From the NCBI GenBank assembly GCA_025360385.1, contig JANYCG010000204.1, positions 1-35,373 on the forward strand: a DNA stretch of 35,373 nucleotides, in the 5' to 3' direction. The DNA is from Burkholderiales bacterium (GTDB taxonomy: Bacteria; Pseudomonadota; Gammaproteobacteria; Burkholderiales; Burkholderiaceae_C). A program made the translations under genes and the position numbers. The notes under the pieces are model-generated. The model had not been told where the DNA came from. It saw only the letters and a program-made list of their open reading frames with translations, and did no database searches. Shown here in pieces: positions 8,207-16,500 of the stretch. Position 1 is the first letter of the stretch, and each line of letters starts with the position of its first letter.

Positions 8207-8812
8207 TTATTTGGGTGCAGAGACCGTCACCAGGGCAGGGCGCATCACGCGGTCGGCAATGGCATAACCCTTTTGCAGCACCACCACCACGCTGTTGGCC
8301 TCAAACTCTGAGGGCACCACGCTGATAGCCTGGTGAACATGCGGGTCGAACTTGGCACCCGGCTCCGGGTTGACGGCGATGACTTTGTTGCGTTCCAGCG
8401 CGGCAGTGAGTTGGCGCAATGTGGCCTGGGCCCCTTCGCGGACTTGCTCGATCGAGGCGTCCTGGATGGCCAGACCGGCTTCAAGGCTATCCATGACGGG
8501 CAGCAGGCTTTCGGCAAAACTTTCGACGGCAAATTTGCGTGCCTTGGTGATCTCGTCCTCGGCGCGGCGGCGGGCATTTTCAGCCTCGGCCTTGGCGCGC
8601 AGGTATTGGTCGGCCAGGTCGGCGCTTTTGGCCTTCAGGGTGGCCAGCTCGGCCTGCGCGGCGCTCAGGGCATCGACCTCATTCGCAGCTTGAGCCGCTT
8701 CGAGTTCTTCAGGGCTCATGGGTGCAGCGTTTTGTTGGGCCGCTGGCACAGGGTTCTGCTCAGTGGGCACAGCAGCGCCCGGCTGGGATTGCTTTTGGGA
8801 CGGTTCAGACAT
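8207..8812 (-). CDS. grpE: Nucleotide exchange factor GrpE
   Basis: GrpE releases ADP from DnaK. I place the start at the ATG at 8812 ([10 protein letters not shown]), giving 201 residues. The longer frame to 8884 adds a basic tail that overlaps the promoter and is not family-like. After a Gln/Pro/Ala-rich flexible N-terminus comes a long coiled coil (residues 45-110, with [23 protein letters not shown]). The beta domain follows, with [14 protein letters not shown] and the C-terminal [24 protein letters not shown]. It is the first gene of the chaperone run. Confidence 0.97.
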   Translation of the reverse strand: MSEPSQKQSQPGAAVPTEQNPVPAAQQNAAPMSPEELEAAQAANEVDALSAAQAELATLKAKSADLADQYLRAKAEAENARRRAEDEITKARKFAVESFAESLLPVMDSLEAGLAIQDASIEQVREGAQATLRQLTAALERNKVIAVNPEPGAKFDPHVHQAISVVPSEFEANSVVVVLQKGYAIADRVMRPALVTVSAPK

Positions 8813-8857
8813 GCTAAAAGTGAGTAAACGGGTAAGTAAGCGGCGAATACCCCTACG

Positions 8858-8886
8858 AAGTCGGGGCAATATGGGCGGTTTCAAGG
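8858..8886 (-). promoter_or_regulatory. Candidate sigma-32 heat-shock promoter for grpE
   Basis: On the minus strand CCTTGAAA (8886-8879) is followed after 12 bases by CCCCGACTT (8866-8858), resembling the sigma-32 consensus, about 45 bases before the grpE start. No CIRCE (HrcA) inverted repeat was seen. Spacing is one base short of the usual range. Confidence 0.5.
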
Positions 8887-8989
8887 GGGTTTCAGCGCAA
8901 TCTGGGGCTGAACATGATGCGAATCAAGGTGCGCGCCGGGATGCCCCAATTGTCACCCGGCAGTACACGCCAGGACGTGCTGCGCCAAA

Positions 8990-9340
8990 TCAGCGAACGC
9001 CCAGCAGCTCGACGTCAAACTTTAAGGTGGCGTTGGGCGGAATTGCGCCGCCAGCGCCGCGAGCGCCGTAACCCAGGCTGGCGGGGATGATCAAGGTGCG
9101 CGCGCCACCTACCTTCATGCCGGCCACGCCTTCGTCCCAACCCTTGATGACCATGCCCGCGCCGAGCGAAAACACAAACGGGTCGCCACGGTCTTTGCTG
9201 GAGTCAAATTTTTTGCCTTGCACGCCGTCGTTGTAGATCCAGCCGGTGTAGTGCACCGTCACGCTGTGGCCCTTGCGCGCTTCGTCGCCCGAGCCAATTT
9301 GGGTGTCTTCGTATTGCAGGCCTGAGGCATTGGAAATCAT
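8990..9340 (-). CDS. FKBP-type peptidyl-prolyl cis-trans isomerase
   Basis: The 116-residue single-domain protein matches the FKBP fold from end to end: GHSVTVHYTGWIYNDG, FDSSKDRGDPFVFSLGAGMVIKGWDEGVAGMKVGGARTLIIPASLGYGARGAGGAIPPNATLKFDVELLGV. The active-site Tyr, Phe, Val-Ile, Trp and the C-terminal Phe of FKBP12-type enzymes are present. No signal peptide is seen, so it is cytoplasmic. It lies upstream of grpE in the same direction with a 177-base gap holding the grpE promoter. Function in proline isomerisation follows from the family. Confidence 0.95.
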   Translation of the reverse strand: MISNASGLQYEDTQIGSGDEARKGHSVTVHYTGWIYNDGVQGKKFDSSKDRGDPFVFSLGAGMVIKGWDEGVAGMKVGGARTLIIPASLGYGARGAGGAIPPNATLKFDVELLGVR

Positions 9341-9516
9341 GTGTTAAACGTATTTAAAGTAAAAAATTGCCTAATAATTAAGTAATTTACTATCAATTAA
9401 TATAGCAATATACATAATATTAGAAGGAACTGCTGAGCATTTATGCTTAGAAAATGGCGAAGTAAAAGTTTTTACCCGACTTAAGGCATTTAAACCCTAG
9501 GCCAGCCAGCGTTGGA
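9341..9516. other. AT-rich intergenic region
   Basis: This 176-base gap between the FKBP gene and the hydrolase gene, both on the minus strand, is far more AT-rich than its surroundings. It contains a short stem, CTGAGCAT / ATGCTTAG around 9434-9451 with one G-T pair, but no T-tail. It should hold the FKBP promoter; no convincing -35/-10 pair was fixed. Confidence 0.4.
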
Positions 9517-10710
9517 TTATGCCAGCACAGCGCGGCGCGCCAGGTCTTTCATCAAGGCCGTGGTGCCGTAGACCCAGGGTGCCACTTTGTCGCTGGTGTT
9601 GACGCGGTTGACCAAGCTGCCCAGCGTGCCGGTGGAAACAGTCACCACGTCACCCACCAAATGCGTGAAACCTTGGTTTTTTGCGTCCGGGTTGCCGGGC
9701 ACCGGGCGGTCTTGCGTGGGCGCAAACATGGTGCCCAAAAACAGCACCAAGCCGTCCGGGTACTGGTGGTTGGCGTTGATCGTCTGGGTCACCAAGTCTG
9801 CCGGGTCGCGACTGATTTTGTTGATCTGGCTGATACCTTCCATCACAAATCCGTCGGGGCCTTCCACCTTCACGGCCAGTTCGCACTGGCGCACTGAACC
9901 CAGAGTGAAAGTGTCGTCAAACAAGCGGATGAAAGGGCCGATGGCGCAGGACGCGTTGTTATCTTTGGCCTTGCCCAACAGCAGGGCGCTGCGGCCTTCA
10001 AAATCACGCAAATTGACGTCGTTGCCCAGCGTGGCCCCCTGAATTTGCCCGGCGCTGTTAACACACAGCACGATTTCCGGCTCGGGGTTGTTCCAACTGC
10101 TGCCAGGGTGAATGCCGATGTCTGCCCCGACGCCGACGGCACTCATGGGCTGCGATTTGGTGAAGACTTCGGCATCCGGGCCAATGCCCACCTCAAGGTA
10201 CTGCGACCACATGTTCTGCGCCACCAGCACCTCTTTGAGTTTTGCCGCTTGGGGCGAGCCGGGCACGACTTTGCCGAGGTTGTCGCCGATCACCTGGGTG
10301 ACCGCGCGGCGCACGCTTTCGGCCCGGGCTGGGTTGCCTTTGGCCTGCTCTTCAATCACCCGCTCCAGCATCGAGGCGACAAAGGTCACGCCCGCCGCCT
10401 TGATGGCCTGCAGGTCAATGGGGGCCATAAACCAAGGCAGGCTGGCGTCACGCCCGACCGGCCCAGAATTGGCCAAAACGGCAGCCGTGTCGGCAATGCG
10501 GGTGCCGGTGTTGTCACGCACGCGCGCCGTCACGTCGGGCAACTCCAGCAACTGGCTGCAGGTGGCCCCAAGGTGGGACAGGTCATACAGGCCATACTGG
10601 CGCACGCGCACCAGCACGGCGCCCTGGCCTGGCACCCAGATGCGCCCGATCAGCACGGCTTGGTTGTGGTCCTGCGGGAGGATGTGGTTGATCTGAAGGT
10701 GGCGCTGCAT
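9517..10710 (-). CDS. Fumarylacetoacetate hydrolase (FAH) family protein
   Basis: With the start at the ATG at 10710 (MQRHLQINHILPQDHN) the protein has 397 residues. The longer frame runs through an upstream terminator and is rejected. The C-terminal half carries FAH-fold features: PEPEIVLCVNSAGQIQGATLGNDVNLRDFEGRSALLLGKAKDNNASCAIGPF, in which the Glu-x-Glu (EPEIV) and downstream Asp are the usual metal ligands. Members hydrolyse or hydrate 2-keto acids in aromatic or sugar-acid breakdown. This 390-residue subgroup resembles sugar-acid dehydratases as much as hydrolases, so the substrate is open. Its position beside an aromatic-catabolism locus is suggestive only. Confidence 0.82.
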   Translation of the reverse strand: MQRHLQINHILPQDHNQAVLIGRIWVPGQGAVLVRVRQYGLYDLSHLGATCSQLLELPDVTARVRDNTGTRIADTAAVLANSGPVGRDASLPWFMAPIDLQAIKAAGVTFVASMLERVIEEQAKGNPARAESVRRAVTQVIGDNLGKVVPGSPQAAKLKEVLVAQNMWSQYLEVGIGPDAEVFTKSQPMSAVGVGADIGIHPGSSWNNPEPEIVLCVNSAGQIQGATLGNDVNLRDFEGRSALLLGKAKDNNASCAIGPFIRLFDDTFTLGSVRQCELAVKVEGPDGFVMEGISQINKISRDPADLVTQTINANHQYPDGLVLFLGTMFAPTQDRPVPGNPDAKNQGFTHLVGDVVTVSTGTLGSLVNRVNTSDKVAPWVYGTTALMKDLARRAVLA

Positions 10711-10804
10711 GACGATCCAAAATAGTGGGGTTGGCTTGGGCAGATTATCGCGTCTGGGCGCAGGGCCAAACCGCTTCGGTCGGGCCGCAGACCTGGCCTT
10801 GGGC

Positions 10805-10830
10805 AAAAAAAAGGACAGCGAGCTGTCCTT
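10805..10830 (-). terminator. Intrinsic terminator after the HxlR-type gene
   Basis: On the minus strand AAGGACAG and CTGTCCTT form a perfect 8-bp stem with a 4-base loop, followed directly by a run of eight T (two of them shared with the stem). It lies 36 bases after the HxlR stop and separates it from the FAH gene. Confidence 0.85.
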
Positions 10831-10865
10831 GTGGCGGCCCGGCCCGGCGGGGGCCTTGTGGCGCG

Positions 10866-11180
10866 TTATTTGGCGGCTTTTTTCGCCTGTGCCGTGACCC
10901 ATTTCACCGAGAAACCTTGCAAATCGCTCAAGCGCTTCATCAAGTCCAAGCCGGACTGCGTGATGTAGTAGCCTTCGCCGCTGTGGGACATGAAGCCGGC
11001 TTCGCGCATTTCTTTAATGCGGGTGTTCAGCGTATTGGGGGTAATTTGGCCCACGCTGTCTTGCAGCAGACGAAAAGTCTGGTGATGGCCGTCTTTCAGG
11101 GCCCACAACACACGGATGGCATAACGGGACTCCAGCAAACTCAAAAGCTGGGTGATGGCGGCGGATTCTTTGGAACTCAT
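10866..11180 (-). CDS. HxlR/winged-helix transcriptional regulator
   Basis: The 104-residue protein is a single winged helix-turn-helix domain: LLSLLESRYAIRVLWALKDGHHQTFRLLQDSVGQITPNTLNTRIKEMREAGFMSHSGEGYYITQSGLDLMKRL. The pattern (recognition helix TPNTLNTRIKEMREAGF, then a wing ending YYITQSG) fits HxlR or a PadR/ArsR relative. No cysteine sensor is present. It is followed by its own terminator and preceded by four tandem 13-bp repeats that could be its operators. The target is unknown. Confidence 0.78.
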   Translation of the reverse strand: MSSKESAAITQLLSLLESRYAIRVLWALKDGHHQTFRLLQDSVGQITPNTLNTRIKEMREAGFMSHSGEGYYITQSGLDLMKRLSDLQGFSVKWVTAQAKKAAK

Positions 11181-11194
11181 TCAAATCTCCTCAG

Positions 11195-11246
11195 GTGGTC
11201 GGTCAACGTGGTCGGCAAAAGTGGTCGGCAAAAGTGGTCGGCAGCA
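11195..11246. repeat. Four 13-bp tandem repeats upstream of the HxlR-type gene
   Basis: Four head-to-tail 13-base units begin with GTGGTCGG: GTGGTCGGTCAAC, then GTGGTCGGCAAAA twice, then GTGGTCGGCAGCA. The array starts 15 bases before the regulator's start codon, inside its leader or promoter. Confidence 0.85.
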
Positions 11247-11480
11247 GGAGCCAGTCTAGGTAAAAAAACTGGCGGCGTGCATGTTTGGGTTTTCAATTCG
11301 AGGTTCTGCCAAGAAAAATTGACCCGCATGGCTTCTGCCCACGCACAAACTATAGCGCAATTTTTAGAACGCTACAAGTTTCATAGCCTGCTTTCCATGA
11401 CGTGTGGGGACAAACGGCCAAAATATTGTGAAAAAGTAACACAAAGGTGCGCAGAACCGGGTGCTTTGCGTCCAGTTGGG
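11247..11480. other. Intergenic region between HxlR-type and marR genes
   Basis: This 234-base gap contains an AT-rich stretch. On the minus strand (11387-11367) it begins GCTATGAAA and continues TGTAGC, resembling the head of the dispersed repeat family. It should also hold the HxlR promoter. No gene is seen. Confidence 0.4.
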
Positions 11481-11981
11481 CTAAGCGGTGGCACCCTTGC
11501 CGGACGGTTTTTGGTAGATTTTTTTCAATAGGCTCATCAACTGCCGGTTTTCTGTGGGGTTCAAGGCGCTGGTGGCGTTGCGTTCAAGCTCAGCGGCCGT
11601 TTGTTCGGCATCCCGCATCATTTTTTTGCCTTTGGCGCTCAAATGCAGGCCCATCGCGCGGCCATCGTGCGGGTGCGGGCGCCGCAGGATCAACTCACGC
11701 CCCTGAAGGCTGTTGACCAGGCCGACCAGATTCGGCGGCAGCAGGCCCAAGGCAACGCACAATTGGCGCGACGTGATGCCCGGATTGTGGGTGATCAATG
11801 ACAACACAGAAAAATCAACGGGACGCAAGCCGTAGACCGACATCTGTGCCAAAAACTCGGAAATGATGGCCAGTGAGGCCCGCCGGGCGTTGTAGCCCAT
11901 CAGGCTTTCCAGGTAACTGGTGTCGACGGTCTGAACGCTCGGGTCAGCGGCTTTGCTGACTGTCTTTGCGGGGTGCGGCAC
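11481..11981 (-). CDS. MarR-family transcriptional regulator
   Basis: The family region starts at SYLESLMGYNARRASLAIISEFLAQMSVYGLRPVDFSVLSLI. It continues through the winged helix (GITSRQLCVALGLLPPNLVGLVNSLQGRELILRRPHPHDGRAMGLHLSAKGKKMM), which has the DGR wing typical of MarR. The open frame extends upstream into the tannase gene, so the true start must lie after its stop at 11998. A GTG at 11981 or a TTG at 11987 fit, giving about 166-168 residues; neither has a clear ribosome binding site. It is the last gene of the aromatic-ester run. MarR proteins often sense phenolic acids or their CoA esters, so it may regulate this locus. Confidence 0.85.
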   Translation of the reverse strand: MPHPAKTVSKAADPSVQTVDTSYLESLMGYNARRASLAIISEFLAQMSVYGLRPVDFSVLSLITHNPGITSRQLCVALGLLPPNLVGLVNSLQGRELILRRPHPHDGRAMGLHLSAKGKKMMRDAEQTAAELERNATSALNPTENRQLMSLLKKIYQKPSGKGATA

Positions 11982-11997
11982 GTTCAATCGGAGAAGC

Positions 11998-13593
11998 TCA
12001 GCGGCAACTGAAGCTGGCCGCGTCCTCCACGTTGCCGCTGCCGTTGTAGCGTGCCACGCTGGGGTAGGCGCACAGGGGCCGGGTACGGTCTGGAAAGACG
12101 GCCGTGCCTTTGGCGAGGATCTGCGTCGGGGCCTGGCCCTTTTCAACCCAGTCCACCATGGCTTGAAGCCCGTCCCATGCATCAGTGGCGGCACCACCTT
12201 GGCAATGGCCCATGCCAGGGATCAGGAACAGCCGGGCGAAGTCCCGCGCCGCAGCGCCGTTTTCGGCGTTCAAGCGCTGGTAATAATCGATGGAGTCGTG
12301 GGGCGAGAAGATCGGGTCTGCCAGGCCATGCGCGATCAGCAGCTTGCCGCCGCGCGCCTGGAAGGCGGCCAGTTTTGCGTCGGCGGCCGTGTCGAAAATC
12401 CAGGCGTGTGCGGCCATGCGGGCCGGGTCTTTGTCAAAGTCGAAAGAAAGAAGACTCACACTGCGGTCCGGCGGCGTGACAAAGTAGGCTTGCAAGGCGT
12501 CTTGCATCAGGAACACATGGCGCGAATTAGGCACCGCGGTGGTCGAGGTGCCCAACTTCCAGGCACGCCAATCGTTCTGCGGATGTCCAATGCCCGGGTC
12601 GTAGGGCCAACCGGCGTACAGCGCTTTGCCCTTGCTGTCTTTGGCTCCCTCAAATACCTTTTTGACAGCAGCCACTTGCGCAGGCGCCAGGCAGCTGTCA
12701 TTTTTGGCGGCCTGGCATTGCAAAACGGCAGGGTCGAACTTGCAGGACGCCGGGTCTGACACCAGGCCGTCTTTCACGCCGTCTTGCGCGTCGCACGCGG
12801 CCAGAATGCCGTCGGACAGCAATTTCAAATCGGCATTGCCCAAGGCCTGGCTGAGCACGGTTTTGCCATCCGCGCCAACCGGTGCGATCGCGTTGAAGGC
12901 CTGGGTGTCCCACGCTGCGGCTATGGTGGCTCCGCTGGAAACGCGCATGGCTGGGGCCATGGCAATCACGCCGTCAAAATAGCTGGGGAAGCGCTGGGTG
13001 AACATCATGCCTTGGCGGCCCCCGCCCGAGCAGCCAATGAAGTAGGACTTGTCCGGTCCTTTGGCGTAAAACTTCTGGATGATGTCTTTGGCGGTCACCG
13101 CCACCCGGTCGTGCGCGTTGTAGGCGTTGTCGGTGCGGGCGATGGGGTCAAAGCCAAAATCAGCCGTTGGCCCCTGGTGGCCGGCGTCGGTGGTGACCAC
13201 CGCAAAGCCTTTGTTCAAGGCGAAGGTGGGTGAGGCCTGGGGGCCAATGGCAGGGCGGATGATGCCGTCATTGCCGCCACCGCCCTGGTACAAAAAGCGG
13301 CCATTCCATTGGGTCGGCAGGCGCATCTCGAAGCCGATGAAATACGGCTTGCCGTCCTGGCCTACCCGTTCATTCATGCGGCCGCTGACGCGGCAGTGCG
13401 CGGCCAGCACCGGGCCTGTGGTGGCTCCTGGCGGGCGCGTCACACCATCGGCAATGGCTTCAGTGGTCAGGGTCATGCCGGCCGGTGCCTTGGCCGCCAG
13501 CGTCGCACAGTCGCGTGTTTGGGCCTTGGCGCTGGCAGCCACTGCCGCCAATGCCAGGCACACGACCGACACGGGAAAATTGCAATGAAACAT
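11998..13593 (-). CDS. Tannase/feruloyl-esterase-family hydrolase, secreted
   Basis: The 531-residue protein begins with a cleavable signal peptide (MFHCNFPVSVVCLALAAVAASAKAQ). It belongs to the tannase/FaeB alpha/beta-hydrolase family, which cleaves esters of hydroxycinnamic or gallic acids. The catalytic Ser lies in YFIGCSGGGRQGMM, the Asp in GLADPIFS and the His in PGMGHCQGG. The Cys before Ser and the Cys after His form the family's CS-D-HC disulfide arrangement. The C-terminus RPLCAYPSVARYNGSG is also typical. It is 21 bases after its paralogue, and feruloyl-CoA synthetase lies in the same run, pointing to ferulate-type esters as substrates by inference. Confidence 0.9.
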   Translation of the reverse strand: MFHCNFPVSVVCLALAAVAASAKAQTRDCATLAAKAPAGMTLTTEAIADGVTRPPGATTGPVLAAHCRVSGRMNERVGQDGKPYFIGFEMRLPTQWNGRFLYQGGGGNDGIIRPAIGPQASPTFALNKGFAVVTTDAGHQGPTADFGFDPIARTDNAYNAHDRVAVTAKDIIQKFYAKGPDKSYFIGCSGGGRQGMMFTQRFPSYFDGVIAMAPAMRVSSGATIAAAWDTQAFNAIAPVGADGKTVLSQALGNADLKLLSDGILAACDAQDGVKDGLVSDPASCKFDPAVLQCQAAKNDSCLAPAQVAAVKKVFEGAKDSKGKALYAGWPYDPGIGHPQNDWRAWKLGTSTTAVPNSRHVFLMQDALQAYFVTPPDRSVSLLSFDFDKDPARMAAHAWIFDTAADAKLAAFQARGGKLLIAHGLADPIFSPHDSIDYYQRLNAENGAAARDFARLFLIPGMGHCQGGAATDAWDGLQAMVDWVEKGQAPTQILAKGTAVFPDRTRPLCAYPSVARYNGSGNVEDAASFSCR

Positions 13594-13614
13594 GGTCAGC
13601 CCGGGAATTGAAAA

Positions 13615-15354
13615 TTATTGACAGGCAAAACTGGCCGCGTCATTGATGTCGCCTGAACCTTTGTAGCGAACCTGTTTTGGGTAGGGGCACAGTGGCCGGG
13701 TGCGGGGTTTGCCGTTGCTGACCCAGTTGGCAGGTACATCGGGATTGACACCGGTCAGGGCGGTGGCGATCACCTGGTCGGGTGCCTGGCCTTTTTCGAC
13801 CCAGTTGACCATGGCGGTCAGCATGTCGAACTGCTCGGTAGCGGGGCCGCCCTGGCAGTGGTTCATGCCGGGCACCGGGAACAGGCGGGCAAAACTGTCA
13901 GCCTTGCCGGCATGATTGCGATCCAGTGCCTCATACCAGTTGCGTGTGTCATTGAATGAGAACACCGGGTCGCTGGTGCCGTGGTAGACCATCAGCTTGC
14001 CGCCTTTGGCTTGCAACTGCCGCAAGGCGGACGCGTCGGGTGGGGTCATGAACTGCACGGACGATTCCTTGAAGGTCTCGTGGGTAGCAAATATTTTCGG
14101 TGCGTCAATGTCAAAGTTGTATTCCATCAGGGACTTGATCAGCGCTGGCGGGTTGCCTGCCACCGGCTTGGGTGGCGTGGTGAAGGTATAGGCCAATGAG
14201 CCGCCACCCAAAACACCAATGATGGGCAAACCGGCAATTGGCCCTTGCAATTTCCAGGAGCGCCAGCTACCAAAGCCGATTTGCGAGGCACCCACGCCGG
14301 CATCCCATGGCCAGTCGGCATAAAGCTGTTCACCTTTGCTGTTGACAGGGCCTGCGAACACTTTTTGCAAGGCGATGACTTGCGGTGCACTCAGGCATTG
14401 CGCGGTCTTGCCGGCAGTGCATTGCAGTGCTTTGACGTCAAAGGCTTTCTGGCAGGCGGCAAGGTTATTCACCATGCCATCCACCAGGCCGTCCAGGGCA
14501 TCGCATTTGTCCAGCACCGCATCAGCCAGCAGTTTCATGTCAGCGGGCGGGAATGCAGCCTTGACATCCGGGTTGACGGCGCTGAAAGACTGGATGTCCC
14601 AGGCATGCTGCACTGCGGCCTTGGGCAGGTTGAAGCCGGGGTTGCCAGCGATGAGGCCGTCAAACTGGTCCGCATACCTCGATGCCGCCACCATGGCGTG
14701 CCGCCCGCCGTTGGAGCAACCCATCATGTAAGAGGTTTTGGGCGGTTGGCCATAGTGCGACGAGATCAGCTTTTTGGCCATGGGTGCCAGCGCGCCGTTG
14801 GCCTGGTAGCCGTAATCAAGCCGCGCCTGCGGGTCCATGCCGAACAGGTTGCCGCCCACCAGGCCAACCACCGGTCCGCTCTCTGCGGTGTGGCCTGCGT
14901 CGCTGGACAAGACCGCAAAACCCTGCATCAGCGCGTTGGTGGTGGCCGCACTGGACACGTTGCCAACCGCTGGCGGAACCACTCCATCTGCACCGCCATT
15001 GGCCTGTAGCAAAAAGCGCCCCGACCAGGCAACCGGCAGGCGCATCTCGAACCCGATGGCATAGGGTTTGCCATCTGCGCCGGTGCGCTCGTTCATTTTT
15101 CCGCTGACCTTGCAGTGCGCCGGCATTGGCAGCGGGCCGGCCATGCCTGGCACCGTAAGGCCCGCAGGCACCGATTCCGTGGCAGTGAGGCGCACGTTGC
15201 CATTTGTTGTTGACGCTATAAAATTAGAAGCTAACTGAGTACATTCCACGGGGACTGTGGATGCATTTGACTGGTAATTGGCACAGGAGGCCACGAACAG
15301 CAGGGCGACCGCCCCAGCGACAGGAATCAAACGGGCGGAGATCGGTGCGTGCAT
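13615..15354 (-). CDS. Tannase-family lipoprotein hydrolase, MHETase-like
   Basis: A paralogue of the next gene, 579 residues from the ATG at 15354 (15366 also possible). The N-terminus is a lipoprotein signal (VALLFVASC, lipobox Cys), so it is probably anchored to the outer membrane or periplasm. The catalytic Ser is in YMMGCSNGGRHAMV, Asp in GTSDPVFSFND, His in GMNHCQGG, again CS-D-HC. Overall it resembles Ideonella MHETase (FGMDPQARLDYGY, RTRPLCPYPKQVRYKGSGDIN). However, by manual alignment the position of the MHETase carboxylate-binding Arg is Gly here (GGSLAYTFTTPP), so an ordinary aromatic ester is more likely. Near the N-terminus it contains a copy of the AT-rich repeat (15215-15260), antisense. 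Confidence 0.88.
   Translation of the reverse strand: MHAPISARLIPVAGAVALLFVASCANYQSNASTVPVECTQLASNFIASTTNGNVRLTATESVPAGLTVPGMAGPLPMPAHCKVSGKMNERTGADGKPYAIGFEMRLPVAWSGRFLLQANGGADGVVPPAVGNVSSAATTNALMQGFAVLSSDAGHTAESGPVVGLVGGNLFGMDPQARLDYGYQANGALAPMAKKLISSHYGQPPKTSYMMGCSNGGRHAMVAASRYADQFDGLIAGNPGFNLPKAAVQHAWDIQSFSAVNPDVKAAFPPADMKLLADAVLDKCDALDGLVDGMVNNLAACQKAFDVKALQCTAGKTAQCLSAPQVIALQKVFAGPVNSKGEQLYADWPWDAGVGASQIGFGSWRSWKLQGPIAGLPIIGVLGGGSLAYTFTTPPKPVAGNPPALIKSLMEYNFDIDAPKIFATHETFKESSVQFMTPPDASALRQLQAKGGKLMVYHGTSDPVFSFNDTRNWYEALDRNHAGKADSFARLFPVPGMNHCQGGPATEQFDMLTAMVNWVEKGQAPDQVIATALTGVNPDVPANWVSNGKPRTRPLCPYPKQVRYKGSGDINDAASFACQ
15215..15260 (+). repeat. Dispersed AT-rich repeat, copy antisense in the tannase lipoprotein gene
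   Basis: Plus-strand GCTAT (15215) leads into a pattern with AGCTA-CTG at 15230-15237. This matches the repeat in the LivHM gene at about 28 of 46 positions by eye. It encodes the rare-codon stretch TQLASNFIAS on the other strand. Confidence 0.4.
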
Positions 15355-15375
15355 GTTGGCTTCCAATGTTGTAGA

Positions 15376-16365
15376 TCAGGACTCAGCCGTAAAGCCAATG
15401 CGTTTGACGTAGCCGCCCCACAAGTCGGAGTCCGCCTTCACGGTTTTGGCGAAGTCCTCGAGGCTGGCAGAAACGGTGGGTACCAGACCCAGCGGCGCGG
15501 CAAAATCTGCCACGTCCTTGGCGACGATCAAGCCTTTGAGCGCGTCGCTCATGCGGTTGGCGATGGCAACCGGGGTTTTGGCGGGCATGAAAAAGCCAAA
15601 CCATTCTTCCATGGTGAGTTCAGGAAAGCCTTGCTCCGCATAGGTAGGCACGTTAGGCGCAAATCGCGAGCGGGTTTTGCCTGTGACTGCCAGCAGGCGG
15701 ATTTTGCCGGCCGGCAGGTGTTGCAGGTAGTCGCCAATGGGGGAAGAGAAACAGGGCAACTGGCCACCCAGCAGCTCGATGATGGCCGGGCCCGAGCCGC
15801 GGTAAGCAACCTGCTTCATGTCGGTGCCGGCCGCTTTGTCCAGCAGGGCTGCCACCATGTGGGGCATGGAGCCTGCGCCCGGAGTGCCGTAGTTGCCCAT
15901 GTTGGGGTTGGCTTTGACCCAGGCGATGAATTCCTTGACGTTGGTGACCGAGGCCGGGACCGCCGGGCCCACGCCCAAACCAAAGGCCGTGAACAGGCCG
16001 GTGCTGATGGGCAATACGTCGCTGGGCTTGTATTGCAGCTTGGGGTAGCTGTGCGGATAAATCGTGATCATTGAACCCGGCGTGAACAGCATGGCCGTGC
16101 CGTCGGCTGGCGCATCACGGACCGTCAACACGCCGATCTGCCCACCCGCGCCGGGTTTGTTCTCGACGACCACGTTGGTGGCGTAAACGCCGCGCAGTTT
16201 TTCGGCCATGCGCCGCGCAAACGCATCAGTGGTGCCGCCCGGCGGAAAGCCGACAATCATGCGTAGTGTGTCAATCATGCCTTGAGCCCGCACCAAAGAA
16301 GCAGGAAATGCTCCTAATACAGTAGCGGCAGCAGCGATTTGGGTAAATTGGCGACGTGTGGTCAT
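15376..16365 (-). CDS. Bug-family (TctC-like) periplasmic binding protein, Tat leader
   Basis: Bug proteins are periplasmic solute receptors, usually for carboxylic acids, either for a tripartite tricarboxylate transporter or as orphans. From the ATG at 16365 (with GGAG upstream) the protein has 329 residues and a twin-arginine leader (MTTRRQFTQIAAAATVLGAFPASLVRAQ). The family core follows: MIVGFPPGGTTDAFARRMAEKL, VENKPGAGGQIG, YGTPGAGSMPHMVAALL, VAYRGSGPAIIELLGG. It lies between feruloyl-CoA synthetase and the tannases, so its ligand is probably an aromatic acid or ester. The frame extends to 16461 and includes a second Tat-like start at 16449; see findings. Confidence 0.9.
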   Translation of the reverse strand: MTTRRQFTQIAAAATVLGAFPASLVRAQGMIDTLRMIVGFPPGGTTDAFARRMAEKLRGVYATNVVVENKPGAGGQIGVLTVRDAPADGTAMLFTPGSMITIYPHSYPKLQYKPSDVLPISTGLFTAFGLGVGPAVPASVTNVKEFIAWVKANPNMGNYGTPGAGSMPHMVAALLDKAAGTDMKQVAYRGSGPAIIELLGGQLPCFSSPIGDYLQHLPAGKIRLLAVTGKTRSRFAPNVPTYAEQGFPELTMEEWFGFFMPAKTPVAIANRMSDALKGLIVAKDVADFAAPLGLVPTVSASLEDFAKTVKADSDLWGGYVKRIGFTAES

Positions 16366-16500
16366 GGAGGACTCCAGGTGGGATGAACCAGTGAATGAAC
16401 TGACGAGTTGAGGGGAAATGGCGGCTTGGCTGAATTGACGGCGTTGCATAAAAATCTCCAAAGAAAAGTTGAGGTATTTTGAACCGGACAGTCGAGCTTG

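Noticed and set aside
8813-8989. CIRCE (HrcA) operator before grpE
   Set aside because: No TTAGCACTC-N9-GAGTGCTAA-like dyad is present; only sigma-32-like elements were seen.
10711-10902. N-terminal extension of the FAH-family protein
   Set aside because: It crosses an intrinsic terminator and overlaps the HxlR gene; the family-like start is at 10710.
11982-12197. Upstream extension of the MarR frame
   Set aside because: It overlaps the end of the tannase gene in another frame and has no MarR similarity.
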